Assembly: GCA_030595795.1 (NCBI GenBank)
Contig: JAUVCH010000023.1
Span: forward strand, 1 to 39,604
Direction of reading: 5' to 3'
Length of the DNA stretch: 39,604 nucleotides
Origin: Gammaproteobacteria bacterium
GTDB lineage: Bacteria; Pseudomonadota; Gammaproteobacteria; GCA-001735895
Position 1 is the first letter of the stretch, and each line of letters opens with the position of its first letter. The notes beneath the pieces are model-generated. The model made no database searches and was not told the DNA's origin. It was given only the letters and a program-made list of their open reading frames with translations. The translations under genes were made by a program, and so were the position numbers. Positions 17,127-25,697 of this stretch are shown piece after piece.

Positions 17127-18065
17127 CTATTCCTCCCAGCCGATGGTGTCGCGACGGTGATACGGCGTAAACCACTTCGGATCGGTTCTATATTCGATTC
17201 CACCGTCGGCGTGAATTCTCGCTGTCGCTCGTCGTGATGACAGACAAAAAGTATGTACGCTAATCGGCATACCACCGGTATGCGTGTAGCCAACTTCGAT
17301 GTGCAGGTCGACTGCCATGGAAGAGCCGACGAACCCCATCGGCCCCATGCCAATGCTATTACCGAGTTCCATGAGTTCGAGTTCGAGTTCAGCAATTTTT
17401 GGATCTGGATTTCGATCGCCAACTACCCGCAAACAGGCGGCCTGCTTGCCCAGTTGCATACAGGTATCCTTGGAACCGCCGAGTCCAATACCGACAATCG
17501 CAGGCTGACAGCAGAGACCGCGCTTGCCAAATGAAATTAATGTGTCGAGTAAAAAGCGTTTAATACCATCGATGCCATCACCCGGAAATAGCATGCGATA
17601 GTCGGTACCGAACAGCCCGCCCTTGTGTACCGTGGTAATGTCGATCCAGTTGGCATCGGGCTCGAAACTCCATTCGACCTCAGGCGAGTTAATGCCGACG
17701 TTATTGTTATGTTCGGTGCGCCACAGCGGGTGAACACGATTTGGACGTAACGGTACGTCGTGTGTTGCCCGAGCGGTGGCCGAACGTAGCGCGCGCTCGA
17801 TGCCAGTAAATCCACCATCGAAAACAGCCTTATCACCGACCTTGATATAGTAACGCGGTAAGCCGGTGTCGGCGCACATCGGGCGTCTATCTTCGGTGGC
17901 GGCTTCGTAGTTTTCGATCATCGATTCGATGACGAAGCCTGAGAGTTGTTCCTTTTCTTTTTTGGCGACTGATTTGATTCCGTTGAGATAATCTTCAGGG
18001 ATGTCTATCGCGGCGCGACGCATAATTTCGTAGCTGGCGTCTTCAATTATATTATTGGTAATCAT
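17127..18065 (-). CDS. Class I fumarase / L(+)-tartrate dehydratase alpha subunit
   Basis: 312 aa Fumerase domain, close to the size of TtdA. Candidate cluster cysteines are C64 in CADTGLPRYYIK, those in GLCCQPAIVGIGLGGSKD and a later one in SVHTFCLSSRR. The GNSIGMGPMGFVGSSMAVD and HTGGMPISV segments are strongly conserved in the family. It starts 7 bp after the SDH-like flavoprotein gene and ends 7 bp before the beta subunit, so the hydratase is made with the dehydrogenase complex. Substrate (fumarate, tartrate or mesaconate) cannot be settled from sequence; the linked dehydrogenase argues for a fumarate-like product. Confidence 0.87.
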   Translation of the reverse strand: MITNNIIEDASYEIMRRAAIDIPEDYLNGIKSVAKKEKEQLSGFVIESMIENYEAATEDRRPMCADTGLPRYYIKVGDKAVFDGGFTGIERALRSATARATHDVPLRPNRVHPLWRTEHNNNVGINSPEVEWSFEPDANWIDITTVHKGGLFGTDYRMLFPGDGIDGIKRFLLDTLISFGKRGLCCQPAIVGIGLGGSKDTCMQLGKQAACLRVVGDRNPDPKIAELELELMELGNSIGMGPMGFVGSSMAVDLHIEVGYTHTGGMPISVHTFCLSSRRATARIHADGGIEYRTDPKWFTPYHRRDTIGWEE

Positions 18066-18072
18066 AATAAGT

Positions 18073-19818
18073 TCATACCGTCGTGGTTGGTGCCCCGGCC
18101 TCGTCGTCTATTAGCGATTCACCGGGTTGGACAATAGAAAAATCAACAGAGACCATTCTTTGTTCGAGGTTATCGCCGTCAAGACGTATTTGTGTATAAG
18201 TTGATTTATTTAAATCGCCAGTTTCTGCAAAGTCTTCGCGAAAATGCGCACCGCGGGAGTCTTCACGAGCCAGCGAGGCCGCGGCGATAACGTCGCTAAT
18301 GCTCAACAGGTTATCCATGTTTATCCAGTCGTGCCAGGTTAAATTAAACTCACGGTCATCATCGACTAATCCCAGACTCATCAAGCTATCGCGGTGTTGA
18401 CCTATTTTTTGTTGGCCGCTTTTAATATTATTCGCATCTCGAACAATGCCCACGCAGTCCCACATATCATTCCACAAGCCCTCGCGCAAACCCATTATGT
18501 CGCCGGGAGATTGGTTAAACGGATATTCCGTACGACTGATTCCGGCATCGATAACTGATTTATCCGGGTCGCGATGCTCTGCACCGGCCGCAATTGCTTT
18601 CGCCATTTCCTCCCCAGCAATACCACCGTAGACGGTTGAATTAGCAACCCCATTGCCCCCCAATCGATTAGCTCCGTGGACACCGCCAGCATCCTCCCCG
18701 GCGACATACAGGCCAGGGGAACTGGTTGAACAATCGATATCCATTTCGATGCCGCCCATCATGTAGTGTGCAGTAGGCACGACTTCGACGCGGCCGCCGG
18801 CGAGATCGAATCCGCAATCTTCGCAGCGTTTAACCATACCTGGGAATTTCTTACGCACCTCGTCCGGGCCAAGATGTGCCATCTCGATATAAAGACCGCC
18901 CTGCGGCGTTCCACGGCCTTCGCGGATTTCGTTATACATACTGCGTGAGACAATGTCGCGGGTCGCACGTTCTGCGGCCTCATGGTAATTGCTCATGAAA
19001 CGCTCGCCATCACCATTCAGCAAATAACCCCCGGCGCCACGTAAGCCCTCTTCGAGGATGGTGCCGGTCATGCGTGTACTGTTACCAGCCAGAATGCCAG
19101 TCGGATGAAACTGAACCATCTCCATGTCGCGTAAGGGCAGGCCGTAACGCAGCGCCATCGCCAGACCGTCGCAGGTTTTATCTCCTGATGGTGTATGGTA
19201 TTTATACATGGTCGGACCAGCACCGGTGCCGAGTAAGACGGTTTTGGCTTGAACAAATCGATAGGCACCACTGCGAATATCGATGAGTAGGACACCGGAT
19301 ATACCCGAACCATCGGTGGCTGGAATCAATTCGATAGCTCGGTGCTCTTCCAGTTTGTTGACCTGCAGGCTCCAGACTTTTTCCATCAGGCGATTGATGA
19401 TTTCGATGCCGGTTAAGTCGGCCTTGTGCGCAGTGCGGTCGAAGCTTTGCCCGGCGAATGCTTTCTGATGCAGGGTGCCATCAGGATTGCGGTCGAAAAA
19501 ACAGCCGAGTTCGTTTTCGAGTTCGTATATACGCTCGATCGCTGTCTCGCAGAGCTTCCAGGCCAGATCCTGACGCGGTAGCCACTTACCGCCGACGATG
19601 GTATCCATGAAATGTCGCTCCACCGAATCACCCGGATTCAGTGCGACGTTGTAGCCACCCTGAACCATGCGCGTGCAACCGGATTTTCCCAGTAAGCCTT
19701 TCACCGCAATCGTAATGTCCAGGTTGGGATTAGCCTGTTTGGCGTGTAGCGCGGCGAATAGCCCCGCGCCGCCGGAACCCAGGATCAAGATATCGGTTTT
19801 ATGGGTTTCTATGTTCAT
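18073..19818 (-). CDS. Succinate dehydrogenase/fumarate reductase-like flavoprotein subunit without the covalent-FAD histidine
   Basis: 581 aa from the ATG at 19818 (a TTG at 19824 overlaps the preceding gene). The dinucleotide-binding GSGGAGLFAA is near the start. Catalytic segments of the family are present: QFHPTGILAGNS, EEGLRGAGGYLLN, TAHYMMGG and GANRLGGNG. At the position where SdhA/FrdA have SHT with the FAD-bonding His, this protein reads SGCTRMVQGGYN. FAD is therefore probably non-covalent, as in L-aspartate oxidase and some soluble fumarate reductases. Gene order (iron-sulfur, anchor, anchor, flavoprotein) shows it works in a membrane complex. The substrate is succinate or a relative. 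Confidence 0.85.
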   Translation of the reverse strand: MNIETHKTDILILGSGGAGLFAALHAKQANPNLDITIAVKGLLGKSGCTRMVQGGYNVALNPGDSVERHFMDTIVGGKWLPRQDLAWKLCETAIERIYELENELGCFFDRNPDGTLHQKAFAGQSFDRTAHKADLTGIEIINRLMEKVWSLQVNKLEEHRAIELIPATDGSGISGVLLIDIRSGAYRFVQAKTVLLGTGAGPTMYKYHTPSGDKTCDGLAMALRYGLPLRDMEMVQFHPTGILAGNSTRMTGTILEEGLRGAGGYLLNGDGERFMSNYHEAAERATRDIVSRSMYNEIREGRGTPQGGLYIEMAHLGPDEVRKKFPGMVKRCEDCGFDLAGGRVEVVPTAHYMMGGIEMDIDCSTSSPGLYVAGEDAGGVHGANRLGGNGVANSTVYGGIAGEEMAKAIAAGAEHRDPDKSVIDAGISRTEYPFNQSPGDIMGLREGLWNDMWDCVGIVRDANNIKSGQQKIGQHRDSLMSLGLVDDDREFNLTWHDWINMDNLLSISDVIAAASLAREDSRGAHFREDFAETGDLNKSTYTQIRLDGDNLEQRMVSVDFSIVQPGESLIDDEAGAPTTTV

Positions 19819-19820
19819 AA

Positions 19821-20168
19821 TCAAAATATCTGGAGAAGGAAAATGATACCGACAAAAGCGCTGGCGATAGCGCCAGGTAAAACCCAGTTACCGAGTGTTT
19901 CTGAGTGATTAGGCCAGCGCGTGAGTTCGAGCAAAAGCACCCGAAGGCCAAAGAAAAAGTGCAGCGCGAGTAACATCACCAAACCCCATTCTGCTATTTT
20001 AACCAAAGGTGAATCTGTGAAGGCTAGCGCAGCCTCCAGACCTTCCGCGCCTTCGAGCGCCGTACCGAGTAATAGAAAATGAAACGGCAGGAAGATCGCC
20101 AACCCGATGCCTGATAAGCGATGCCCCATTGCGGCGATATAGCTTTTATGATTTCTCAGTGGATGCAT
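19821..20168 (-). CDS. SDH/FRD-like cytochrome b membrane anchor subunit
   Basis: 115 aa, three transmembrane helices, starting at ATG 20168, 2 bp after the preceding anchor gene. HRLSGIGLAIFLPFHF is the SdhC-type HRxSG quinone-site motif, and the second helix carries ALHFFFGLRVLLLE with a likely haem-ligating histidine. The frame extends 22 codons upstream, but only through overlap with the previous gene. It should anchor the flavoprotein and iron-sulfur subunits and pass electrons to quinone. Confidence 0.82.
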   Translation of the reverse strand: MHPLRNHKSYIAAMGHRLSGIGLAIFLPFHFLLLGTALEGAEGLEAALAFTDSPLVKIAEWGLVMLLALHFFFGLRVLLLELTRWPNHSETLGNWVLPGAIASAFVGIIFLLQIF

Positions 20169-20170
20169 GG

Positions 20171-20494
20171 TTAAACCACCGCCGCAACAGCCCGAAACCC
20201 GAGCACTAACAATAGCAAAGCAAGCATCCAGCAAAAACTATTAATGGTTGAATCTTCGAGCTCGGTCCATTCCTTTAAAACCTTGCGTACGCCAATCGGT
20301 GCATGGATCGCCACGACAAGAACAAAAAGGCCATAGAAGATTGCCCAGAAAACACTGCCCTGGGTTCGCGCCAGAATTTCTGCTGCAGTTAAACCATCGC
20401 GCACCGCGACCAGTATTAAACCGAGGTGAATGATTACCAGTGGCGCAAGGATCATGGCGGTTAGGCGCTGCACGACGAAAAGGCGACGTTCCAT
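20171..20494 (-). CDS. Second small SDH/FRD-like membrane anchor subunit
   Basis: 107 aa with three hydrophobic helices, starting from ATG 20494, 2 bp after the iron-sulfur gene's TGA; a TTG at 20500 is less likely. VQRLTAMILAPLVIIHLGLI and VAIHAPIGVRKVLKEW place one histidine in each of the first two helices, which could bind haem b together with the partner anchor. It is shorter and more divergent than SdhD/FrdC, and its assignment rests partly on operon position. Confidence 0.75.
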   Translation of the reverse strand: MERRLFVVQRLTAMILAPLVIIHLGLILVAVRDGLTAAEILARTQGSVFWAIFYGLFVLVVAIHAPIGVRKVLKEWTELEDSTINSFCWMLALLLLVLGFRAVAAVV

Positions 20495-20496
20495 GA

Positions 20497-21228
20497 TCAA
20501 AGCTCTTTCGGCAGACCGGTAAAGGCCAGGCGTTTGAGTCCAGCGATACTTTCCGAAGGACTCAATTCAATCGGGCAATGGCGAGTACAATTTCCGTGAC
20601 TATGACAGGAACCACAACCCCCTTCGGAAAATGCCATGTCGAATGTTTGCTGTCGCTTGCTATGGCGAACATCGTTGACTAATGTCCAGGCTCGATTCAA
20701 AGCCGCAGGGCCGAGATAATCTCGATTCCAGTTGACGACATCGCAGGCGCTATAGCAAACACCACAGTTAATGCATTGCAAAGAAGCATCGGCGGCACGC
20801 CTGGTGGGTGATTCCGGGTCGACTTTCGCCGGTGGCTGCGACCGGGTCTGTGTGCTGCTAAACGGTGCGCCCGCTTTTTGCCAGGTATCGATGAACGGTG
20901 CCATGTCGCAAACCAGGTCTTTAATATGCGGCAGGTTACGCAGTGGCTCGATGGTTAGAACATCCTCATCGATTACTTTATTGACGTGGGTTCGGCAGGT
21001 CCAGCGTGGTTTACCGTTTACCATCATCGCACAGGAGCCGCAAACACCGACGCGACAGGCGAAGCGATAGGACAGCCCCGGTTCGTGCAGGCGCTGAACT
21101 TCGGTGACGACGTCGAGAACAGTCTGGTTATCGCGAACTGGCACCTGGTAGGTGACGAACCGACCATCTTTTTTGCCGCGCCAGATTCGTACGCTTAATA
21201 GTTGTTCAGAATTTTGGATGGCTTTCAT
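20497..21228 (-). CDS. Succinate dehydrogenase/fumarate reductase-like iron-sulfur subunit
   Basis: 243 aa. N-terminal plant-type 2Fe-2S ligands C58, C63, C66 (CRVGVCGSC) and C78; C-terminal 4Fe-4S set C152, C155, C158, C162 (CINCGVCYSAC); and a third cluster set near CGSCHSHGNCTRHCP (C208, C214, C218). All three electron-relay centres of the family are therefore present. It is the first gene of an eight-gene minus-strand operon, unlike E. coli sdhCDAB where the iron-sulfur gene comes last. It lies divergent from the LysR gene. Confidence 0.88.
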   Translation of the reverse strand: MKAIQNSEQLLSVRIWRGKKDGRFVTYQVPVRDNQTVLDVVTEVQRLHEPGLSYRFACRVGVCGSCAMMVNGKPRWTCRTHVNKVIDEDVLTIEPLRNLPHIKDLVCDMAPFIDTWQKAGAPFSSTQTRSQPPAKVDPESPTRRAADASLQCINCGVCYSACDVVNWNRDYLGPAALNRAWTLVNDVRHSKRQQTFDMAFSEGGCGSCHSHGNCTRHCPIELSPSESIAGLKRLAFTGLPKEL

Positions 21229-21262
21229 TGGATTGCCAGTTAAAATTGAATATTAATTTATG

Positions 21263-21296
21263 AATACTCAATAAGCAAATTGTATTATTGAGTATT
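21263..21296. promoter_or_regulatory. Perfect 12-bp dyad operator between the SDH-like operon and its LysR gene
   Basis: AATACTCAATAA (21263-21274), a 10-bp spacer, and TTATTGAGTATT (21285-21296) are exact inverted repeats in the 96-bp divergent promoter. Size and position fit a LysR-family recognition site controlling both directions. The long symmetric arms are stronger than the usual short T-N11-A core. Confidence 0.7.
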
Positions 21297-21324
21297 ATTA
21301 AAGATAACGTTACAATTTTCAAAC

Positions 21325-22206
21325 ATGGATATCAAATCGATTCAAACCCTGGTGAATATCGCAGATCACCGTAGCTTTCAGGCTGCGGCGACTGCACTAG
21401 ATATGTCGATATCGAATGTTAGTTTACAGGTTCAGGCGCTGGAGAAGCATCTGGGTGAGCAATTGTTTGATCGCAGCACACGCCCACCGAGGTTGACTGC
21501 AACCGGTGTCGAATTCGTTTCACGCAGCCGCAAGTTACTGGCTCAATGGGAAGAGCTCGGCAATAGTGTCGTTAATGCTAATAATCAGGGCATGTTAAAA
21601 ATTGGTGCGATTCACACAGCGGTAGAAGGGGGAGTTGCGGTGGCCCTGGGGCAATTAAGAAAACGTGATCCGGGTTTATTTCTACAACTGCATACCGATT
21701 TAACCACGCAACTCATCAAGCAATTGCAAAATCACAGTATTGACTGTGCAATTATCACCGAGCCTGAAACGCCAGTAGCGGATATGCAATTTGAATTAAT
21801 TGCGCAAGAGGAACTGGCGGTTATAGCACATCAGCAGGCGATCGGTGAAGATTATCGCGAAGCTCTGGAAAACAATACTTATCTCCGATTTAATCGACAG
21901 GCTACGCTGGCGCAATTAATCGATAGCGAATTGAAAAGACGAGATATAAAGGTGAATTCGTCGATGGAAATTACCACATTAGATGCTATTTCGTCTCTGG
22001 TAGAAAATGGACTGGGGGTATCGGTGGTACCGATTGGTAAAAATCTCAGATCCCTGCCTGAAGGTATTCGCATATTACCTTTTACTTTACCCCCAGTTTA
22101 TAGAAGACTTGGCTTGCTCGTTAGAAACGATAGCCCAAGAGCACATTTAATCGAAATATTAAGACAGGAACTAATCCGAGCCTATGGCGGAGAGGGAGCA
22201 GAATGA
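21325..22206 (+). CDS. LysR-family transcriptional regulator
   Basis: 293 aa. Winged helix-turn-helix in residues 1-60 (LVNIADHRSFQAAATALDM, SNVSLQVQALEKHLG, LFDRSTRPPRLTATG), then a periplasmic-binding-like co-inducer domain from about 90. Divergent transcription from the SDH-like/fumarase operon and the dyad between them make it the probable activator of that operon, with an organic acid as inducer by inference. Its stop overlaps the following lipoprotein start by 4 bp. Confidence 0.88.
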   Translation: MDIKSIQTLVNIADHRSFQAAATALDMSISNVSLQVQALEKHLGEQLFDRSTRPPRLTATGVEFVSRSRKLLAQWEELGNSVVNANNQGMLKIGAIHTAVEGGVAVALGQLRKRDPGLFLQLHTDLTTQLIKQLQNHSIDCAIITEPETPVADMQFELIAQEELAVIAHQQAIGEDYREALENNTYLRFNRQATLAQLIDSELKRRDIKVNSSMEITTLDAISSLVENGLGVSVVPIGKNLRSLPEGIRILPFTLPPVYRRLGLLVRNDSPRAHLIEILRQELIRAYGGEGAE

Positions 22207-22664
22207 GCAGAATAATTCTTTGTTGTTATCTAACAATCTTGACGCTAGTTGCTGGATGTTCCGATAGTGTTTTGACTCCGGAAGATGAAATTAGGCAATT
22301 TATCGAGACCGGTGTAGAGGCGGCCGAAGACCGTAGTTCTAGCGATCTGGCCGAGTTAATGTTTTCTGGTTACAAAGATGAAAAAGGTTATGACAGAAAG
22401 CAGATAGAAAAACTATTGAGGCTTTATTTTTTCCGCCACAAAAATATTTATCTGCTGACGAAGATAGATGAGATCGAATTCGTAGCTGCCAATGAAGCCT
22501 GGGTGACTTTACATGTCGCCATGGCGGGGAGTGTTATTTCGGATGCGAGCCTGCTGTCGGGTTTACGCGCACAAATTTATAAATTCGAATTGCTGTTAAT
22601 CAAAGACGAGGATTGGTTGTTGCACCAGGCCGACTGGCAACCAGCCAGTATCGGTGATATGTAA
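22203..22664 (+). CDS. Small lipoprotein of unknown function, NTF2-like fold suspected
   Basis: 153 aa. A short signal peptide ends in the lipobox LVAGC (C19), so it should be lipidated and face the periplasm. The mature part starts with an amphipathic helix (EDEIRQFIETGVEAAEDRS) and later strands (EAWVTLHVAM, KFELLLIKDEDWLLHQADW), a pattern like SnoaL/NTF2-type domains. ATGA overlap with the LysR gene implies coupled translation. Function not recognised. Confidence 0.7.
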   Translation: MSRIILCCYLTILTLVAGCSDSVLTPEDEIRQFIETGVEAAEDRSSSDLAELMFSGYKDEKGYDRKQIEKLLRLYFFRHKNIYLLTKIDEIEFVAANEAWVTLHVAMAGSVISDASLLSGLRAQIYKFELLLIKDEDWLLHQADWQPASIGDM

Positions 22665-22691
22665 TAGACGCTTTCTCAATTACCTAATCTG

Positions 22692-23831
22692 TTATTTGCG
22701 GATAATGGTGTAGGACTCGTTTTGAAACCACAAGCCACCGCGCTTGTTTAAAACCTTTCGTGTATTGTCGATATAGGCATTGTGGTGCATGGCTTCTTCG
22801 AGTCGATCATCCTCCACCTGTGCGACGTAGGTCGCTGCATTCCAGGCCGCTAATAGCGTTGAAGTACCGATCGAACTGCCGATTTCGTTGGGTAATGTGT
22901 GCATTTCGTAATTGAAGAGAGATTCTATATTGCTTCCCGAAGAAAAAATGTAGTCGGAGGAGGCATCGCCGAGCCCTGCTTTCACGGATTCCAGAATTTC
23001 GTGTCGACTCACCGTGAACGGATTTTGTCCTGGCCAGACCAGCTCGACGATTTCCATGCCCGGATCATTGCCCACTGAATGTATTCCGATTAAACGACCA
23101 TTAGGTGCCAGGGCACGGGCCAGGGGGGTGACAACATTCCTGGCTTTAGACTTAGCAGAGGCAATCGCGCGGTAAGGTTGCGATGCGATTATCAAATCGA
23201 AATCGGCTCTGGGCTCATCCTGTTTTGGTATTACGGAATCGAGCATAAAACGATGGTCTTCTCGATATAAAACCAGCGCCACCGGTTTGTCATACACAGG
23301 GTTGCCATGCTTGCCGACACGCGCCTGCCAGTTCTCAGATAGAAAACCCTGTAACTCGACGATTTGCTGCTCAAATTCGTGCGAGCTATTACCGTTTAAC
23401 GCGACTTCTTTCCAGATCATGTTCTCCGCGGCTTCGCTAGAGCGTGGAGTTAACCAGGGTGCTTCTCCATAATAAAGGTTGGTTAAAACTATGACACTGG
23501 CTGGATGTTCATAAAGACGATCTGGTAATTTATCGAGCGTCAGGCGCACGTCTTCGAGGCTGACTTCTTTACCCTGAATAGTAAATGGCATGGTGGGGAA
23601 GCGATAATGCATGGCTCGCCAGACGCGGGCTAGCACAGTGCCATCGCCCACTCCTGCATCGAAAATTCGGATCGACGGAGGCGTGGGTGCAATGTGTTTT
23701 AACTCGCGGGAAATACGCTCGCCGATGACCCACTTTTCGGAACAGGTATTAACAAAGAGCAGGTATTTCTGTCGATTGTCGAAAAACCGGAATTCGGTAG
23801 GATCGTTTTCCTGTGTAATTTGTTCGCTCAT
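22692..23831 (-). CDS. SAM-dependent methyltransferase-like protein
   Basis: 379 aa. Motif I of class I methyltransferases reads IRIFDAGVGDGTVLARV (about 53-69), and a motif IV-like stretch DFDLIIASQPYRAI follows near residue 210, with a LAPNGRLIGIHSVG post-motif strand. This resembles the Rossmann methyltransferase layout with an inserted segment between motif I and IV. The substrate is unknown and no neighbour helps. It converges with the lipoprotein gene. Confidence 0.65.
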   Translation of the reverse strand: MSEQITQENDPTEFRFFDNRQKYLLFVNTCSEKWVIGERISRELKHIAPTPPSIRIFDAGVGDGTVLARVWRAMHYRFPTMPFTIQGKEVSLEDVRLTLDKLPDRLYEHPASVIVLTNLYYGEAPWLTPRSSEAAENMIWKEVALNGNSSHEFEQQIVELQGFLSENWQARVGKHGNPVYDKPVALVLYREDHRFMLDSVIPKQDEPRADFDLIIASQPYRAIASAKSKARNVVTPLARALAPNGRLIGIHSVGNDPGMEIVELVWPGQNPFTVSRHEILESVKAGLGDASSDYIFSSGSNIESLFNYEMHTLPNEIGSSIGTSTLLAAWNAATYVAQVEDDRLEEAMHHNAYIDNTRKVLNKRGGLWFQNESYTIIRK

Positions 23832-23996
23832 TGTCTATTCCGGCTGGAAAGTTTGCGGATCTGGATCTAGTATCATAAACAGGTAAAGGCATAAAGATAG
23901 CTATAATTCAAAAGCTGAATTTAAGTCAAATTAGACGATCGGTTCACAAAATTTGATAATAAATTGAATTAATCTTTTACACAGGGAGATAAGTCG

Positions 23997-24020
23997 ATGA
24001 ACAGCAAAACTGGGGTGTAA
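23997..24020 (+). CDS. Seven-codon leader ORF before the Sel1 gene
   Basis: ATG at 23997 follows AGGGAG at a good distance and reads MNSKTGV then TAA, ending 2 bp before the Sel1 ATG. The best ribosome site in the region belongs to this mini-ORF, so the Sel1 gene may be translated by coupling. It could also be a decayed start of that gene. Confidence 0.35.
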   Translation: MNSKTGV

Positions 24021-24022
24021 AT

Positions 24023-24382
24023 ATGGTTCAGTATGTAGAAGATGGAAGTTGTACGACACAATTCGAGCTTGGGCAGATGTTCCATCAGGGAGAGGATCGC
24101 GCACGAGATTATGAGCAGGCCGTGAAATGGTACCGCTATGCGGCGAAACGAGGTTATCGACGGGCGCAGCACAGACTCGGTACTATGTATGCCAAAGGAC
24201 TCGGCGTGGGCAGGAATTATATAAAGGCTTATGCCTGGTGTAAGGTCGCTGCCGCACAGCAGTCAAAATATGCGATGCGCAAAATGAAAAAAATCGAGTC
24301 TTATTTAAACCCTGAGCAGAAAGCCGACGCGCAGCGTCTGGCCCATCAGTATTACGATATCTACGTATTGCCGTTTAGATAG
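24023..24382 (+). CDS. Sel1-like repeat protein
   Basis: 119 aa with two Sel1 (TPR-like) repeats: FELGQMFHQGEDRARDYEQA / VKWYRYAAKRGYRRAQHRLG and TMYAKGLGVGRNYIKAYAWC / KVAAAQQSKYA. No signal peptide is seen with this start. Sel1 solenoids mediate protein-protein contacts. Its 3' end overlaps the convergent DAO gene by 8 bp. Confidence 0.75.
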   Translation: MVQYVEDGSCTTQFELGQMFHQGEDRARDYEQAVKWYRYAAKRGYRRAQHRLGTMYAKGLGVGRNYIKAYAWCKVAAAQQSKYAMRKMKKIESYLNPEQKADAQRLAHQYYDIYVLPFR

Positions 24383-25697
24383 AAGGTCCGAGCCGAAGTT
24401 TGCTGCCATCAGAAAAACGCGAAAAGCGAAATCGCGATAAATCGTGTTCGCTGGTTTTATCCTGTATCAGGTTGGCCATAATTTTACCGGCTGCCGGGCC
24501 TATGCCAAAACCATGACCACTGAAGCCGGTTGCGATAAACAGCCCATCAAGCTTATCGACCGAATCCATTACCGGAACGGCATCTGGCGTAGCGTCGATC
24601 ATGCCTGCCCAGCATTCGACGATGGGTACTTCCTTCATTATTGGCAGAACCTGATCGAGCCTGTTTCGCATACGAGTTATGGCTGCGGCTGTCGGTTGCG
24701 GATTGAGGACTCGATTGGCTTCTACTTTCTTATAATCCGCATCGCTATCGAATGGATTAACATAGGCGGATTCGTCATAAATCCGAAGTTTCATTTTTGC
24801 TGCTGCGGTGCGTAGCAACGGCAGGAAGGTATTTATTTGTTTGAGACTATGCACACTCGGAAAAACTTCCAGGTAATCGCTCATGGCAATCGTATAGCCA
24901 CCGTCTAACCGTCGGCGAAAAGCCAGATTGCTACCCGATGCGTTTCCATTAAACAGGAAAGGTGCTTTGGCGGTTCGGGCGACGCTTGCCTTCACCGACA
25001 ACTGCGGCAGTTTGGTGCCAATGCTATGTAGCAGGCTAGAAGACCAATGTCCGGCGCAGACTAAAACTCGTGAACACCTAATGTATCCCCGTTCGGTTTG
25101 TACGCCATCAACGATCTGGTTGGTGATAGATAAATGGTCGACGGCACAGTTTTCACTAATATGGACACCGGCCTGGGCGCAGGCTCTGGCCATAGCAGGG
25201 ACAGCAGTAGCAGGTTCTGCACGGCCATCATCGGGCGTATGCAGGGCAGAGATCCAGTGCTTTGGCGTGCTGTTCAGCCGGGTATACAGTTGCTCGCTGC
25301 TGAGTTGTTGTGTTTCCAGCTTATGTTCTGCGGCAAAGCCGAGGAATTCATCATAACAGTCGAGTTGAGCCTGGTTTTCGCAAAGATACAGACTGCCACC
25401 CTGGTGGAACCCGGTATTGATTCCCTGTTCGGTTAATCCGCGCCAGATTGACATGCTTTCCATCATGATCGGTAATTCGGCCTCGTCGCGACCCTGCTGG
25501 CGAATCCAGCCCCAGTTGCGACTCGATTGCTCCCCGGCAACTCGACCCTTCTCACAAACCAGTACCTTAAGTCCGCTTTGACTCAAAAACCAGGCGGTGC
25601 TTATTCCGATAATACCGGCGCCAATAATGATAACGTCGACTTCTCTGGGTAAATTCGTCTGAAAGTTGACAGGTGAGTGATGTGTAAGAATAGTCAT
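24375..25697 (-). CDS. FAD-dependent amino-acid/amine oxidoreductase (DAO family)
   Basis: 440 aa. The N-terminal FAD-binding fold reads VDVIIIGAGIIGISTAWFLSQ with the ribose-binding E further on, followed by SSRNWGWIRQQGRDEAE, typical of DAO-family dehydrogenases. The C-terminal FIATGFSGHGFGIGPAAGK loop closes over the flavin. Family substrates include D-amino acids, sarcosine, dimethylglycine and polyamine derivatives. Lying downstream of a quaternary-amine transporter, it might act on an N-methylated product; this is inference. A terminator-like hairpin separates it from the transporter operon, so it may have its own promoter. Confidence 0.78.
   Translation of the reverse strand: MTILTHHSPVNFQTNLPREVDVIIIGAGIIGISTAWFLSQSGLKVLVCEKGRVAGEQSSRNWGWIRQQGRDEAELPIMMESMSIWRGLTEQGINTGFHQGGSLYLCENQAQLDCYDEFLGFAAEHKLETQQLSSEQLYTRLNSTPKHWISALHTPDDGRAEPATAVPAMARACAQAGVHISENCAVDHLSITNQIVDGVQTERGYIRCSRVLVCAGHWSSSLLHSIGTKLPQLSVKASVARTAKAPFLFNGNASGSNLAFRRRLDGGYTIAMSDYLEVFPSVHSLKQINTFLPLLRTAAAKMKLRIYDESAYVNPFDSDADYKKVEANRVLNPQPTAAAITRMRNRLDQVLPIMKEVPIVECWAGMIDATPDAVPVMDSVDKLDGLFIATGFSGHGFGIGPAAGKIMANLIQDKTSEHDLSRFRFSRFSDGSKLRLGPSI

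Noticed and set aside
17120..17422. 101-codon extension of the fumarase beta subunit
   Set aside because: It lies wholly inside the alpha gene in another frame and is not fumarase-like; the ATG at 17119 has a strong ribosome site.
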